From: Gammaproteobacteria bacterium
Lineage (GTDB): Bacteria > Pseudomonadota > Gammaproteobacteria > Burkholderiales > Burkholderiaceae_D
DNA: 64,000 bases
Assembly: GCA_903970185.1 (NCBI GenBank)
Contig: CAJCIC010000098.1
Location: forward strand, 28,278 to 92,277
Direction of reading: 5' to 3'
Positions 17,301 through 29,473 of this stretch are shown piece after piece. The notes below the pieces were generated by a model that was not told the origin of the DNA, made no database searches, and worked only from the letters and a program-made list of their open reading frames with translations. Within the stretch, counting starts at the first letter, position 1. Each line of letters begins with the position of its first letter. The position numbers were made by a program, and so were the translations under genes.

Positions 17301-18431
17301 TCACTCGGCGAAATATTCCTTGACCTTGTCGAACCAGCCCTTGCCCTGGGGACTGTGCCTGGCGCCGCCCTCGTGCGTCGACTTCTCGAATTCCTTCAAC
17401 AGTTTCTTCTGATGCTCGGTCAGGCGCACCGGCGTTTCGACCACGATATGGCAGTAGAGATCGCCCGGATAGCCCGAGCGCACGCCCTTGATGCCCTTGC
17501 CGCGCAGCCGGAACGTCTTGCCGCTTTGCGTGCCTTCGGGCACGGTAATCGTGGCCTTGCCAGACAGGGTCGGAAGGTCGAGCTCGCCGCCTAGCGCAGC
17601 CGTGCCAAACGAGACCGGCATTTCGCAATGCAGGTCGTCACCCTCGCGCTGGAAAACCGGATGGGGCTTGATGTGGATCTCGACATACAGATCGCCAGGC
17701 GGCCCGCCATTGACGCCGGGCTCGCCGTTGCCAGACGAGCGAATGCGCATGCCTTCGTCGATGCCCGCCGGGATCTTCACTTCGAGCGTCTTGCTGCGCT
17801 TGATCTTGCCAAGGCCATCGCACGTTGCACACGGCTCGGGAATGATCTTGCCGCTGCCATGGCACTTGGGACAGGTCTGCTGGATCGAAAAAAAGCCCTG
17901 CGCCATGCGCACCGCGCCTGCCCCTGCGCAGGTCGGGCAGGTCTGCGGCTTGGTGCCAGGCTTTGCGCCACTGCCGTGACAGGTTTCGCATTCGTCGTAG
18001 CCCGGAATGCGGATCTGTGTCTCGTAGCCTGCTGCTGCCTGCTCGAGCGTGATTTCCATGGCATAGCGCAAATCGGCACCGCGATAGACCTGCGCGCCGC
18101 CGCCCCTTTGGCGGCCGCCGCCGAAGATGTCGCCAAAGATGTCGCCAAAGGCGTCGGCAAAGCCGCCCATGTTCGCAGCGCCAAACCCTGCGCTCGCCAT
18201 GTTCGGGTCGACGCCGGCATGGCCGTAGCGATCGTAGGCGGCACGCTTCTCGCCGTCAGAGAGCATCTCGTAGGCTTCCTTGGCCTCCTTGAAACTGTCC
18301 TCGGCCTTCTTGTCGCCCGGGTTGCGATCAGGGTGGTACTTCATCGCAAGCTTGCGATACGCCTTCTTGATTTCTTCATCAGAAGCGTTTTTCGCAACGC
18401 CGAGTATCTCGTAAAAATCCCTCTTAGCCAT
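17301..18431 (-). CDS. dnaJ: Chaperone protein DnaJ (Hsp40)
   Basis: Co-chaperone that delivers unfolded proteins to DnaK and stimulates its ATPase. It is 376 residues with the full type-I layout. The J domain (1-70) has the HPD tripeptide in [10 protein letters not shown] Gly/Phe-rich linker (about 75-115) follows. The zinc domain carries all four CxxCxGxG repeats ([32 protein letters not shown]). The C-terminal client-binding domains follow. It is the last gene of the grpE-dnaK-dnaJ cluster on the minus strand and is separated from dnaK by a terminator-like hairpin, which would lower its expression relative to dnaK. Confidence 0.97.
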   Translation of the reverse strand: MAKRDFYEILGVAKNASDEEIKKAYRKLAMKYHPDRNPGDKKAEDSFKEAKEAYEMLSDGEKRAAYDRYGHAGVDPNMASAGFGAANMGGFADAFGDIFGDIFGGGRQRGGGAQVYRGADLRYAMEITLEQAAAGYETQIRIPGYDECETCHGSGAKPGTKPQTCPTCAGAGAVRMAQGFFSIQQTCPKCHGSGKIIPEPCATCDGLGKIKRSKTLEVKIPAGIDEGMRIRSSGNGEPGVNGGPPGDLYVEIHIKPHPVFQREGDDLHCEMPVSFGTAALGGELDLPTLSGKATITVPEGTQSGKTFRLRGKGIKGVRSGYPGDLYCHIVVETPVRLTEHQKKLLKEFEKSTHEGGARHSPQGKGWFDKVKEYFAE

Positions 18432-18451
18432 GCGACCTGTCCGTGACCATC

Positions 18452-18488
18452 AATAAAACGCCGGACCGGAGGCACCCCCCGTCCGGCG
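18452..18488 (-). terminator. Terminator or attenuator between dnaK and dnaJ
   Basis: On the minus strand CGCCGGAC pairs perfectly with GTCCGGCG around a 14-base loop, followed by TTTTATT. It lies directly after the dnaK stop and ahead of dnaJ, so it probably ends part of the dnaK transcripts and sets the dnaK:dnaJ ratio. Confidence 0.75.
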
Positions 18489-18511
18489 ATAGCTTGCACT
18501 TGCGGTCTATA

Positions 18512-20446
<1,935 letters not shown>

Positions 20447-20600
20447 TTTTCTTCTCCTTCAGTCGCCGGGCCACCTGGGTCAGGCTTGGTTTTATGCAGT
20501 TACCGATGAACTTGGAGGATTCCCCTGCGATTTCAAGGGTTATTGCGGGTTTTTTTTCAGTTCTTGAGCGTTTTGCCGCATCAGGCGGAAATCTCCCGGC

Positions 20601-21179
20601 CTATTGGGCAACCGTGACCAGTGCCGGCCGCAAGACCCGGTCGGCGATCATCCAGCCCTTTTGCAGCACTGCCGCCACATGATTGGCTTCAACGCCTGTC
20701 ACCGGCTGGGTCGAGATGGCCTGGTGACGGTGCGGATCAAAGCGCTGCCCGAGCGGATCAATCGCGATCATCTGGTTGCGCTCGAAGGCGCTTTGCAACT
20801 GCCTTAAGGTCAGCTCGACGCCTTCGCGCAGCTTGGCGACATCGCCTTCGGGGGTGTTCAAGGCAGCCTCGAGACTGTCCATCACCGGCACGAGGCTTTC
20901 AGCGAAACTTTCGGTGCCGAACTTGCGTGCCTTGGCAACTTCCTCCTGGGCGCGACGGCGGGCATTTTCTGTTTCGGCCTTGGCTCTAAGGAACGACTCG
21001 TAGTGGGCGTTGCCTTCCGCGCGCACGCGCTCGAGCTCGGCTTGAAGATCGGGCGCACTGGCGGCCTGGCTGGTCGCCGCGTCGTCAGCGGCGGCACCTT
21101 GCGCATGTGCGTTCGCGCCGTCGGCTGTGCCTTGCTGTGACTCGCTCTCGTAGGTAGGGGGCAGATCTGTCGATGACAT
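20601..21179 (-). CDS. grpE: Nucleotide exchange factor GrpE
   Basis: Dimeric exchange factor that releases ADP from DnaK. It is 192 residues when started at the ATG at 21179, preceded by GGAG; a longer frame to 21236 lacks a ribosome site. A low-complexity acidic/Ala N-terminus is followed by a long helix ([20 protein letters not shown]) and the beta-wing ([20 protein letters not shown]). It heads the minus-strand heat-shock cluster behind a candidate sigma-32 promoter. Confidence 0.95.
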   Translation of the reverse strand: MSSTDLPPTYESESQQGTADGANAHAQGAAADDAATSQAASAPDLQAELERVRAEGNAHYESFLRAKAETENARRRAQEEVAKARKFGTESFAESLVPVMDSLEAALNTPEGDVAKLREGVELTLRQLQSAFERNQMIAIDPLGQRFDPHRHQAISTQPVTGVEANHVAAVLQKGWMIADRVLRPALVTVAQ

Positions 21180-21225
21180 AAGAACTCCGGAACAATTCAG
21201 GGGGCCTTGCTTGCACTCTTGTTCA

Positions 21226-21253
21226 GGTGCGGGCAAAAGCGTGAATTTTCAAG
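21226..21253 (-). promoter_or_regulatory. Candidate sigma-32 heat-shock promoter of grpE
   Basis: On the minus strand CTTGAAA (21247-21253), a 13-base spacer and CCCGCACC (21226-21233) resemble the heat-shock consensus CTTGAAA-N13-15-CCCCATNT, with a perfect -35 and a weak -10. It lies 47 bases before the grpE start. No CIRCE element (the HrcA operator) is present, so HrcA probably acts elsewhere. Confidence 0.5.
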
Positions 21254-21424
21254 CGGGAAAAACCAACAATTCGGTAATAAGTCATTGGCGGGAATGGAAG
21301 CTGCTCGCACAATCGGCAGGAACACGCGTGAATTGGTTACACCTCTTACGCGAATTGAAATTGGATTGCGACGCGGCTCGACTATCTTTTGAGTATCCCG
21401 ACAAGCACGCTGATCCCGATCGCC
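21254..21424. other. Intergenic segment upstream of grpE
   Basis: More AT-rich than the surroundings and without a credible gene. Together with the doubtful small frame that follows, it fills the gap between the grpE promoter and the hemH 3' end. Confidence 0.4.
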
Positions 21425-21610
21425 ATGCACAGCCACTTTAGCCCCTGGAAAACTGCGATCGCTGTTGTTGTGTATGTCGTGCTGTGCATGGTGATCCTGT
21501 GCTTTTCGCCGCCGGATTATGCAGCACGGCGTGCACCCGATCAAAACCCGCAAGGCCAGGCCCGACGCGTTGCCGCCTTGATTGGCGCCCTAGCGCCACA
21601 CCTCTCGTAG
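21425..21610 (+). CDS. Possible small single-span membrane protein
   Basis: A 61-codon frame from ATG with one strongly hydrophobic segment (about residues 9-27, TAIAVVVYVVLCMVILCF) and a charged C-terminal tail. It lies in the 446-base gap between grpE and hemH. There is no clear ribosome site and I do not recognise the sequence, so it may be a chance frame. Confidence 0.25.
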   Translation: MHSHFSPWKTAIAVVVYVVLCMVILCFSPPDYAARRAPDQNPQGQARRVAALIGALAPHLS

Positions 21611-21625
21611 TGCTCTCGTCGTAAC

Positions 21626-22744
21626 CTAATTGGTCGCCCCGTGCGCAAGCGCACGTTCCCGCGATTGCGCCAAATGCTCGGGCGGCGCTTTGGGCAGCCA
21701 GCCATCAAGTTGTTCAAGAACGATCTGCGCAAGCCCGGCAATCCAGACTGGATCGTCGTTAAGCGCCGGCACGTAGTGAAAATCCTCGCCCCCCGCCCTT
21801 AGGAACTGGGCCTTGCCCTCGATCGCGATTTCCTCGAGTGTCTCAAGACAATCGGCCGGAAATCCCGGGCAAAACACATCGACCGCCTTGACACCACTTT
21901 TGGCCATCTCGATTAACGTCGCTTCAGTGTACGGCTTGAGCCATTCCTGGGCGCCAAAGCGTGACTGAAAGGTGATGCGATAGTCCTCCTCGGCAAGGCC
22001 TAGGGCCTGCGCCAGCAGGCGGCCGGTTTTCAGGCATTCGCAATGGTAGGGATCGCCAAGCGTCAGGGAGCGCCTCGGCAGGCCATGGAAACTGAAGACC
22101 GCCTTGCGCTTCTCGAACGCCTGCGCCGGGTCATTGCGCCGCTGTGCCCCGATGAATTCCCGAAACCGCGCCGCAAGCGCAAAAACGTAGGCGGTGTGGT
22201 CGTGGTAGTGCTTGATGAAGCGCATTTCGGGCAGATTGCGCCTTTGGCTTAACCATTGGGCGATCGCATCAAAACTGCTTGCCGTGGTCGATGAGGAGTA
22301 CTGCGGGTAAAGCGGCAAGACGACGACATGGGTGACGCCGGCGTTAACCAGGGCCTCCAGCGCCGAGGCGATCGACGGCTCACCGTAGCGCATGCCAACT
22401 TCGACGACGATGTCCGGAAAACGCTCCCCCAAGCGACCGCGCAAGAGCTTGGCCTGACGTGCCGAATAGACCGAAAGCGGTGAGCCTTCCTTCATCCAGA
22501 CCTTGCGATACTTGGCCGCGGATTTTGTCGCGCGCCGGGGCAAAATCACTGTTTCAAGAAGGATGCGCCAGGGCAGGCTCGGAATTTCGATGACGCGTGG
22601 GTCGGTCAGGAATTGGCGAAGATAGCGCTTGACTGCTGCACTTTCCGGCGCCATGGGCGTGCCCAGATTGACAAGGAGAACGCCCGCGCGAGGCGCGCTT
22701 CCATGCTGATAGGGTGGCTCGGTAAGTAAGGGCATCGGCAGCAT
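21626..22744 (-). CDS. hemH: Ferrochelatase
   Basis: Inserts ferrous iron into protoporphyrin IX in the last step of heme synthesis. The protein is 372 residues. Conserved parts are GVLLVNLGTPMAPESAAVKRYLR near the N-terminus and VVVLPLYPQYSSSTTAS. The metal/proton-path histidine lies in VFSFHGLPRRSL, and the conserved acidic region is VFCPGFPADCLETLEEI. A second in-frame ATG three codons in (22735) is an equally possible start. It follows hrcA on the same strand after 30 bases, an arrangement seen in related genomes, linking heme synthesis with the heat-shock block. Confidence 0.95.
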   Translation of the reverse strand: MLPMPLLTEPPYQHGSAPRAGVLLVNLGTPMAPESAAVKRYLRQFLTDPRVIEIPSLPWRILLETVILPRRATKSAAKYRKVWMKEGSPLSVYSARQAKLLRGRLGERFPDIVVEVGMRYGEPSIASALEALVNAGVTHVVVLPLYPQYSSSTTASSFDAIAQWLSQRRNLPEMRFIKHYHDHTAYVFALAARFREFIGAQRRNDPAQAFEKRKAVFSFHGLPRRSLTLGDPYHCECLKTGRLLAQALGLAEEDYRITFQSRFGAQEWLKPYTEATLIEMAKSGVKAVDVFCPGFPADCLETLEEIAIEGKAQFLRAGGEDFHYVPALNDDPVWIAGLAQIVLEQLDGWLPKAPPEHLAQSRERALAHGATN

Positions 22745-22774
22745 TGTGCCGCATCAGCGCGATGGCGGCCCGAA

Positions 22775-23791
22775 TCAGTGCTGCGACAAAGCGCTTGAGA
22801 GCAGCCTCGCCGTGATGTCGACAAGCGGAATGACGCGTTCGTAGGCCATCCGCGTCGGGCCAATGACCCCAAGCGTGCCTACGATCTGGCCATCGACACT
22901 GTAGGGCGAGGTGATCACGGTCATGTCGTCCATCGGTACCAGTTGCGACTCGCCGCCAATGTAGATCTGCACGCCATCGGCCCGGCACGAGGCGTCAAGC
23001 AACTTCACGAGGCTGGTCTTTTGCTCGAACATCGCAAAAAGCGCGCGCAAATTGCCGAGATTTGACGACAGGTCGGCGTTGTCAAGGAGGTTGCGCTCGC
23101 CTGAGATCACGACATCGTCGCCGTGCTGTACCAGCGCGTCCGAGCTGGCTTCGACCGCCTGTTGCATCAGGCGCGTGATGTCGGACTGCAGCGCTTCCAG
23201 TTCGGCGTGCACGCGTGCCTGGATCGCCTCGAACGACAAGCCGGCGTAATTCTGGTTGAGAAAGTTCGCAGCCTCGACGAGTTGCGTTTGCGTGTAGGGC
23301 TGATCGGAAAAGAGCACGCGATTCTGCACGTCGCCATCAGGCGCAACAATGATGAGAAGAATCCGGGATTCGGACAGGCGCACGAATTCCAGGTGGCGAA
23401 ACACCGACGCCCGCCTTGGCGTCATGACCACGCCAGCAAACTGCGACAGGCTCGAGAGCACCTGCGCTGCCATCGAAATCACGCGCTGCGGCTGGTCTGG
23501 CCGGATGCGGTGGGCAATATCCTCGGTATCGCTGCCCTCAAGGGGACGAACCGTCAACAGCGTGTCGACAAAAAAGCGATAGCCGCGCGGCGTGGGTACC
23601 CGCCCGGCAGAGGTATGCGGGCTCGAGATGAAACCGGCCTGTTCCAGATCCGACATGACATTGCGGATCGTGGCGGGGCTGAGTTCGAGCCCCGGCTGGC
23701 GTGACAACGACCGTGAGCCGACCGGCTGGCCTTCGGCGATGTAGCGCTCGATGAGGGTCTTAAGGAGGGTCTGGGCGCGTTGGTCCAACAT
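22775..23791 (-). CDS. hrcA: Heat-inducible transcription repressor HrcA
   Basis: Represses class I heat-shock genes by binding CIRCE elements and needs GroEL to fold. The protein is 338 residues. The N-terminal winged helix (1-70) has [35 protein letters not shown] and the wing [18 protein letters not shown]. The GAF-like effector domain follows, ending in a conserved segment [20 protein letters not shown]. Its targets (usually groESL) are outside the window, and no CIRCE is visible next to grpE. It is divergent from nadK with a 90-base gap. Confidence 0.96.
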   Translation of the reverse strand: MLDQRAQTLLKTLIERYIAEGQPVGSRSLSRQPGLELSPATIRNVMSDLEQAGFISSPHTSAGRVPTPRGYRFFVDTLLTVRPLEGSDTEDIAHRIRPDQPQRVISMAAQVLSSLSQFAGVVMTPRRASVFRHLEFVRLSESRILLIIVAPDGDVQNRVLFSDQPYTQTQLVEAANFLNQNYAGLSFEAIQARVHAELEALQSDITRLMQQAVEASSDALVQHGDDVVISGERNLLDNADLSSNLGNLRALFAMFEQKTSLVKLLDASCRADGVQIYIGGESQLVPMDDMTVITSPYSVDGQIVGTLGVIGPTRMAYERVIPLVDITARLLSSALSQH

Positions 23792-23881
23792 GAGCTTATT
23801 CTAAGGCAACCGCGGCGCAAGGGGCGTTCGGCTGCGTAGATTGCCTCATCGCAGCAAGGTATCTCCGGCATAATTCCGGCC

Positions 23882-24778
23882 ATGCAAAAGCTGAGCGTCG
23901 CGCTGATCGGCAAGTACATGGCAGAGGGCATTGCCGCACCCTTGCTCAAAATCGCCGCTCTGGTCGAGCATGCCGGCCACAGCGTACTGATCGAGCGCGA
24001 CACCGCCTTTGAGCTTGGCGAGCGTCTGAGCGACGCGTTGAGCATCGCCGAGATCGGCGAGCGCGCCGATCTTGCCCTGGTCCTGGGTGGCGATGGCACC
24101 ATGCTTGGCATTGCGCGCCAGCTGGCTCCCTACGACGTTCCCCTGGTGGGCATCAACCTCGGCCGGCTCGGTTTCATGACCGACGTCGCCTTTGACGACG
24201 CCGCCAGTGTCATCACCAAAATTCTTGCCGGCGAGTACGAAATCGAGGAGCGCACGCTCCTTTGCGCCTCGATCGTGCGCGACGAGGCCATCATGCTCGA
24301 GGCCCTGGCGCTCAACGACGTGGTGGTCGCGCGCGGTGCCGTCTCCGGCATGGTCGAATTAAGCGTCAAGGTCGACGGCCGCTTCATGTACAACCAGCGC
24401 TCCGATGGCCTGATCGTTTCAACCCCGACCGGCTCGACCGCCTACGCCATGTCGGCCAACGGGCCGATCCTGCATCCGCGCCTTGCCGGCGTGATTCTCG
24501 TGCCGATCGCGCCGCACTCGCTGTCGAACCGGCCCATTGCACTGCCCGACGACGTCGACATCGAGATCACCATCACGGGCGGGCGCGAAGTCAGCGCCAA
24601 TTTCGACATGCAGGCCTACACCGCGCTACAGCACGGCGACCGCGTCAAGGTGAAGCGCGCGCCGCGTCCAATCCGGTTTTTTCATCCGGTTGGCTATAGC
24701 TACTTCGCAACACTCAGGCAAAAGCTGCACTGGAACGAACAGCCCACCGGCATTGACAGCGGCCATTTGCAAGCCTGA
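23882..24778 (+). CDS. nadK: NAD kinase
   Basis: Phosphorylates NAD to NADP with ATP. The protein is 298 residues. The GGDGTMLG loop with the catalytic Asp lies near residue 67, followed by [12 protein letters not shown], the nucleotide-binding [11 protein letters not shown] and the C-terminal SNRPIALP region. The divergent partner is hrcA. recN starts one base after its stop, so the two are co-transcribed, as in many betaproteobacteria. Confidence 0.95.
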   Translation: MQKLSVALIGKYMAEGIAAPLLKIAALVEHAGHSVLIERDTAFELGERLSDALSIAEIGERADLALVLGGDGTMLGIARQLAPYDVPLVGINLGRLGFMTDVAFDDAASVITKILAGEYEIEERTLLCASIVRDEAIMLEALALNDVVVARGAVSGMVELSVKVDGRFMYNQRSDGLIVSTPTGSTAYAMSANGPILHPRLAGVILVPIAPHSLSNRPIALPDDVDIEITITGGREVSANFDMQAYTALQHGDRVKVKRAPRPIRFFHPVGYSYFATLRQKLHWNEQPTGIDSGHLQA

Positions 24779-24779
24779 G

Positions 24780-26432
24780 ATGCTGCGCGCTTTGTCCATC
24801 AAGGATTTCGTCATCGTCGATGCGCTCGAGCTGGAATTTCACGCCGGCTTCACCGTGCTGTCGGGTGAAACGGGAGCAGGCAAATCGATTCTGGTCGATG
24901 CCCTGACCATGGTCCTTGGCGAGCGTGCCGACAGTATCGTCGTGCGTTCAGGCGCCATGCGCGCAGAAATTGCCGCCGAATTCGACCCGACTGCAGCCAG
25001 CAGCGCCTGGCTTTCGGAGCAGTCGATCGATGCCGCCGAGACGCTCCTTTTGCGACGCATCGTCGACGCCTCGGGTCGCTCGAAGGCCTGGATCAATGGC
25101 TCGGCCGTAACACTTGCGCAACTGCGCGAACTGGCCGAAACCCTCGTTGACATTCATGGCCAGCACGCGCATCAGGCGCTGCTCAAAGGCGGCGCGCAAC
25201 GGGCCCTTGTCGATGACTTCGCCGGCATCACCGCTGAGGTGCGCGAACTGTCACAGCGCCTGCAACTGTGGCGCCAGGCGAGCGACAAACGCCTGCGCGC
25301 GAGCGAGGACGAAACGACGCTCAGACTCGAGCGCGAGAGGCTCGCATGGCAGCTCGATGAGCTCGACAAGCTCGATCCGAGGCCAGGCGAATGGCAGGAG
25401 ATCCAGGCCGAGCACCAGCGCCTGGCACACGCGCAAGCGTTAATTGAGGCCGCAGGCACTGCCATTGCCGGTCTTTCCGAGGCCGATGACGCGCTCTTGT
25501 CACGCCTGGCGCCGATCGTGCAGCGGCTTGAACAACTGCGCTCGCACGATGCCAGGCTGCAGCCTGTGCTTGACGTGCTCGAGCCTGCGCGCATCCAGCT
25601 GCAAGAAGCGGTGTATGCCCTGCAGCATTACCTCGATCACCTCGAACTTGATCCTGCGCGGCTCGCGGAAGTCGAGGCGCGCCTTGAGGCATTGCACGCG
25701 ACTGCACGCAAACTGCGTTTCCTGCCCGACGCCCTGCCCGAGGAGCGGGCGCGCCTTGTCGCACAAATGGCAACGCTGTCGAGCCAAGCCGATGCCGACC
25801 TCCTGCTTGAGAGCGAGCAGGCCGCTGAAAGCCGATATCGCCAGCTGGCAAGCCAAGTGCGCAGCGCCCGCGAAAAAGCGGCGGCGCGCCTTTCTGCGGC
25901 GGTGACCAAGGCGCTGCAGGGCCTAAGCATGGAAGGCGGCCGCTTCATCGCCACGATCGAGCCGATCGCGCCCAGCGCTGCGGGCACCGAACAGGTCGAA
26001 TTCCTGATCGCTGCCCATCCTGGCGTCGAGCCTCGCGCGCTTGCCAAGATCGCCTCAGGCGGCGAATTGGCGCGCATCAGCCTTGCCATCTCCGTTATCG
26101 CCAGCAGTGCCGGCACGACGCCCACGCTCATCTTCGACGAGGTCGACGCGGGCATTGGCGGCTCGGTTGCCGAAGTGGTAGGACGCCTTTTGCGCGAACT
26201 CGGCCAAAAGCGCCAGGTCCTGTCGGTGACGCACCTGCCCCAGGTTGCAGCGCAGGCGCAGACGCACTATCTGGTCAGCAAGGCGAGCAGTCGGGCAAGC
26301 ACCGTCTCGCAGGTGACGCTTCTGGATGCGCGAGCGCGGGTGGAAGAGGTCGCGCGCATGCTCGGCGGCATCGAGATCACGGCGACGACGCGCAAGCACG
26401 CACGCGAGCTCCTGGCCTTGTCGGCCAGCTAG
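24780..26432 (+). CDS. recN: DNA repair protein RecN
   Basis: SMC-like ATPase for double-strand break repair, 550 residues from the ATG at 24780, one base after the nadK stop. An upstream extension of the frame overlaps nadK and is not conserved. Walker A is [10 protein letters not shown] (about 30-39). The two ATPase halves are separated by long coiled-coil arms rich in Leu/Glu/Arg. The signature [15 protein letters not shown] and Walker [13 protein letters not shown] lie near residues 420-460. The 3' end overlaps the convergent fur gene by four bases. Confidence 0.95.
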   Translation: MLRALSIKDFVIVDALELEFHAGFTVLSGETGAGKSILVDALTMVLGERADSIVVRSGAMRAEIAAEFDPTAASSAWLSEQSIDAAETLLLRRIVDASGRSKAWINGSAVTLAQLRELAETLVDIHGQHAHQALLKGGAQRALVDDFAGITAEVRELSQRLQLWRQASDKRLRASEDETTLRLERERLAWQLDELDKLDPRPGEWQEIQAEHQRLAHAQALIEAAGTAIAGLSEADDALLSRLAPIVQRLEQLRSHDARLQPVLDVLEPARIQLQEAVYALQHYLDHLELDPARLAEVEARLEALHATARKLRFLPDALPEERARLVAQMATLSSQADADLLLESEQAAESRYRQLASQVRSAREKAAARLSAAVTKALQGLSMEGGRFIATIEPIAPSAAGTEQVEFLIAAHPGVEPRALAKIASGGELARISLAISVIASSAGTTPTLIFDEVDAGIGGSVAEVVGRLLRELGQKRQVLSVTHLPQVAAQAQTHYLVSKASSRASTVSQVTLLDARARVEEVARMLGGIEITATTRKHARELLALSAS

Positions 26433-26893
26433 CTGCGCAGGTTGTCGGAGGCTGCCTCGCTTGCCGCGCGCACCCGCCCCTCGCAGTTGGGCTTGGTGCA
26501 AACACCGTAGAGGCTCAGGGCGTGTTCTGACAGGTTAAAGCCACGCGCCTTGGCGATGCTTTGCTGGCGCTTTTCGATTTCCGGGTCGTAGAATTCCTCG
26601 ACCCGGCCACAGATCAGGCACACCAGATGATCATGATGGGTGCCTTCGTTGAGTTCGAATACGGCCTTGCCGTTGTCGAAGTGGCGCCTGGCAAGCAGCC
26701 CGGCCTGTTCAAACTGGGTCAGCACGCGGTAGACCGTGGCAAGGCCGATGTCCATGTGCTCGGTCAAAAGCAGCCGATAGACGTCCTCGGCGCTCAGGTG
26801 CCGGGTCTCGGTCTTCTGGAAGATCTCCAGAATCTTGAGCCGCGGCAGGGTCGCCTTAAGGCCGATGGTCTTGAGATCGCTAGGAGCGGACAT
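26429..26893 (-). CDS. fur: Ferric uptake regulator
   Basis: Iron-dependent repressor, 154 residues. The N-terminal winged helix has [14 protein letters not shown] and [17 protein letters not shown]. The regulatory metal site includes [20 protein letters not shown], and a second cysteine pair lies in [10 protein letters not shown]. Being divergent from bamE with fur beside recN and nadK is a conserved betaproteobacterial order. The 65-base region shared with bamE should hold both promoters. The large TonB receptor, hemH and the btu genes in this window are the sort of genes whose families can be under metal control, but I see no certain Fur box. Confidence 0.95.
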   Translation of the reverse strand: MSAPSDLKTIGLKATLPRLKILEIFQKTETRHLSAEDVYRLLLTEHMDIGLATVYRVLTQFEQAGLLARRHFDNGKAVFELNEGTHHDHLVCLICGRVEEFYDPEIEKRQQSIAKARGFNLSEHALSLYGVCTKPNCEGRVRAASEAASDNLRS

Positions 26894-26958
26894 GCGTGCG
26901 CTTTTGAGCCGTTCGACGTTACAGCTATCATATAGCGTTTTCGCCCACCGGCTTTCAG

Positions 26959-27714
26959 ATGAACCCGCCCTTCCCCCATTTTGCCCGACGCGCCGCGTTG
27001 GCCTTAAAGCCGGTGTGCTTTGCGCTGCCGCTGCTTGTTGCCGGCTGCTCGTGGATCCCGTTCACGCAACGCATCGTCTATCGCGTCGACATCCAGCAAG
27101 GCACGGTCATCACGCAGGAAATGGCAGCCCAGCTGCATGCGGGCATGACCCGTGAACAGGTGCGCTTTGTTCTTGGCACGCCCGCGTTGATCGATCCCTT
27201 CCACGCCAACCGCTGGGAGTACACCTATCGCATGCAGCCTGGCCGGTCGGATCCGATCGAGCGTCGCTTCACGGTTTTCTTCGATGCCGACAAGATGAGC
27301 CGCTTCGAAGGCGACCCGCTGCCAACCGAGCAGGAGTTCATCGCTGATCGGGTGCGCTTTAACTACGAACAGATGAAGGATCTGGGCCTTTCCGCCTTGC
27401 CGCCATCCTCGCCGGAACCTGCCGCGGCGCCAACGGCAGTGCCGACTTCAGCCGTGCCTGGCTCGGGTCCCGATGCGGGACCGGCGCCTGCAAGCCCGGC
27501 GTCGAATTCGGATGCGACCGGCTCGCCTGCGAGTGTGTCACCCGCAGCGTTGCCGCCGAAAGGCGAGCCTGACACGGGTCCAGGCACCGCGGCCGAACCG
27601 TCGCAGCCTGCCTCGCCATCGATCATCGATCGCCTGCGCAACCTGTTCAATTCGTCGCCTGATACAAGTTCGAAGTCGACGGCGCCGACCTCGCCACAAG
27701 GTCCTGGCAGCTGA
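26959..27714 (+). CDS. bamE: Outer-membrane assembly lipoprotein BamE with long Pro/Ala-rich tail
   Basis: Component of the BAM complex that inserts beta-barrel proteins into the outer membrane. The protein is 251 residues. A lipoprotein signal ends in LLVAGC, with the lipidated Cys near residue 31. The SmpA/OmlA domain follows ([14 protein letters not shown] strand, [28 protein letters not shown]) to about residue 120. The remaining 110 residues or so are low-complexity Pro/Ala/Ser/Gly and look disordered; E. coli BamE is only 113 residues. dapB starts one base after the stop. Confidence 0.92.
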   Translation: MNPPFPHFARRAALALKPVCFALPLLVAGCSWIPFTQRIVYRVDIQQGTVITQEMAAQLHAGMTREQVRFVLGTPALIDPFHANRWEYTYRMQPGRSDPIERRFTVFFDADKMSRFEGDPLPTEQEFIADRVRFNYEQMKDLGLSALPPSSPEPAAAPTAVPTSAVPGSGPDAGPAPASPASNSDATGSPASVSPAALPPKGEPDTGPGTAAEPSQPASPSIIDRLRNLFNSSPDTSSKSTAPTSPQGPGS

Positions 27715-27715
27715 C

Positions 27716-28528
27716 ATGCCGGCTCGCGTCGCCGTCGCGGGCGCGACTGGCCGCATGGGCCGGATGCTGATTTCCGCGCTGCTCTCGGCGTCCGACATGA
27801 CACTTTCCGGGGCGCTGGCGCAAAGCGGCTCCAAACACCTGGGCGAAGACGCGGGCGCCCCACTGGGTCAAATCAGCGGTGTTGCAATTGGCGCCAATCG
27901 CGACCATGTGCTCGCGGCAAGCGACCTTCTGATCGATTTCACGACGCCAGAGGCCACGCTCGCAAATCTTGCCTTCTGTGTCGCGAAGAAAATCCCGATG
28001 GTGATTGGCACGACCGGATTTGACTCCGCCGGCAAGGCTGCAATCGATGCCGCCGGGCGCACGATCGGCATCGTCTTCGCGCCCAACATGAGCATCGGCG
28101 TCAACGTCGCCCTGGCCCTGATCGATCTCGCCGCGCGCTCCCTGCCCGAGAGCTACGATGCAGAAATCGTCGAGATGCATCATCGCGACAAGCGCGACGC
28201 TCCTTCCGGTAGCGCGCTGCAGATGGGCGAAGTCATCGCCCATGCGCGCAATGCAAGGCTCGAAGACGTCGCGGAAATGCCGCGCCATGGCCTTGGCAAG
28301 CGCAGTCCCCGCTCGATTGGCATTGCAAGCCTGCGCGGCGGCGATGTCATTGGCGATCACAGCGTCATCTTCGCAGGTCCTGGCGAGCGCCTCGAGATCA
28401 CGCACCGATCCTCGAGTCGGGCAACCTATGCCGAAGGCAGTCTCGTTGCCGCGCGCTTTCTCCTGGCAAATCGCGAACGTTCGGGCGTTTTCGACATGCG
28501 CGCCGTTCTCGGCATCGCCCGCCCTTGA
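27716..28528 (+). CDS. dapB: 4-hydroxy-tetrahydrodipicolinate reductase
   Basis: Reduces the dipicolinate precursor with NAD(P)H in lysine and meso-diaminopimelate synthesis. The protein is 270 residues from the ATG at 27716, one base after bamE; a longer upstream frame overlaps bamE and is not conserved. It has the Rossmann motif VAVAGATGRMGRML, the cofactor segment IDFTTPEA, the signature EIVEMHHRDKRDAPSGSA with catalytic His and Lys, and the substrate-binding loop region. Its last codons overlap the start of the btuF-like gene (TTGA). Confidence 0.95.
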   Translation: MPARVAVAGATGRMGRMLISALLSASDMTLSGALAQSGSKHLGEDAGAPLGQISGVAIGANRDHVLAASDLLIDFTTPEATLANLAFCVAKKIPMVIGTTGFDSAGKAAIDAAGRTIGIVFAPNMSIGVNVALALIDLAARSLPESYDAEIVEMHHRDKRDAPSGSALQMGEVIAHARNARLEDVAEMPRHGLGKRSPRSIGIASLRGGDVIGDHSVIFAGPGERLEITHRSSSRATYAEGSLVAARFLLANRERSGVFDMRAVLGIARP

Positions 28529-29457
28529 GCACAAGGCAGGTGGAGGGACCGGTGTTGGCCCTGGTTTTTGCCCTGGTTCTGGCCCTTTTTGCAACCGTGC
28601 CGCTGTCTGCCACTGCCGGCGCGCCGATTAAGGCAAAGGACGACAGCGGCCGGCTGCTGACGCTTGGCAAGCCGGCCACGCGCCTCATCAGCCTTGCCCC
28701 AAACACCACCGAGTTGCTCTTCGCAATCGGTGCCGGAGCCGATATCGTCGCGGTCACCGACCTGAGCGACTATCCCGCCGCGGCAATCGGGCTGCCTTCG
28801 GTCGGCGGCTTGGCCGGGCTCGATCTCGAACGCATCATCAGCTTGCATCCCGATCTGGTCGTGGCCTGGACGAGCGGCAATAGCCGCAAGGAGCTCAACC
28901 TCATCGAGAACGCCGGAATCCCCGTGTTCGAAAGTGACCCCAATAGCGTTGCCGGCATCGCGCAAACCATGCAGCGCCTGGGTCGCCTCACCGGCCACGA
29001 GGCGGCAGCAGACCAAAAAGCACAGTCGCTCTTGGCCGCTTACCGCGCACAAACCGACGTTTTCGCCGTAAAACCCACCGTCAGCGTTTTCTACGAGGTG
29101 TGGGATGAGCCGCTGATCACGCTTGGCGGCACCCATCTGATGACGAGCCTCATCAATCACTGCGGCGGCAAGAACATCTTCGCCGAAGTGACAGCGCTTG
29201 CGCCAAGCGTGAGCGCCGAAGCCGTGATCGCGCGCCACCCCGATGTCATCGTCACCGACCCGGGCGAAGTCAGCCACCTCGCCAAACTCTGGCAGCAAAG
29301 AGCCCAGGGCGATCCCGCCTGGCACGCACACATCGTTGGCATCGATCCAGACCTTCTAACGCGTGCGGGGCCGCGCATCGTGGACGGTGCCAAGGCGCTA
29401 TGCAACGCCCTTGACGCGGCTCGCGCGTCAAGCCTGTCAGCGCCCGCTACCGACTAA
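28525..29457 (+). CDS. btuF: Periplasmic cobalamin-binding protein of the BtuF family
   Basis: Helical-backbone class III binding protein expected to deliver vitamin B12 to the BtuCD transporter. The protein is 310 residues. An N-terminal hydrophobic signal (residues 10-32) is followed by RLISLAPNTTELLFAIGAG, VGGLAGLDLERIISLHPDLV, and the second lobe with YEVWDEPLITLGGTHLM. The track start is a TTG that overlaps the dapB stop; a GTG at 28552 has a better ribosome site (GGAGGGA), but starting there removes the positive charge of the signal peptide. Specificity for cobalamin rather than heme or a siderophore is inferred from btuBCD nearby. Confidence 0.82.
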   Translation: MSTRQVEGPVLALVFALVLALFATVPLSATAGAPIKAKDDSGRLLTLGKPATRLISLAPNTTELLFAIGAGADIVAVTDLSDYPAAAIGLPSVGGLAGLDLERIISLHPDLVVAWTSGNSRKELNLIENAGIPVFESDPNSVAGIAQTMQRLGRLTGHEAAADQKAQSLLAAYRAQTDVFAVKPTVSVFYEVWDEPLITLGGTHLMTSLINHCGGKNIFAEVTALAPSVSAEAVIARHPDVIVTDPGEVSHLAKLWQQRAQGDPAWHAHIVGIDPDLLTRAGPRIVDGAKALCNALDAARASSLSAPATD

Positions 29458-29473
29458 TCCCAGACGAGCAGAA

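Noticed and set aside
20447..20600. Possible hairpin followed by a T run on the plus strand in the grpE-dnaK gap
   Set aside because: The stem has wobble pairs and no plus-strand gene precedes it, so I do not call it a terminator.
21180..21260. CIRCE element upstream of grpE
   Set aside because: Only a partial match to one arm (TTGCACTC) is seen; the paired inverted copy is missing.
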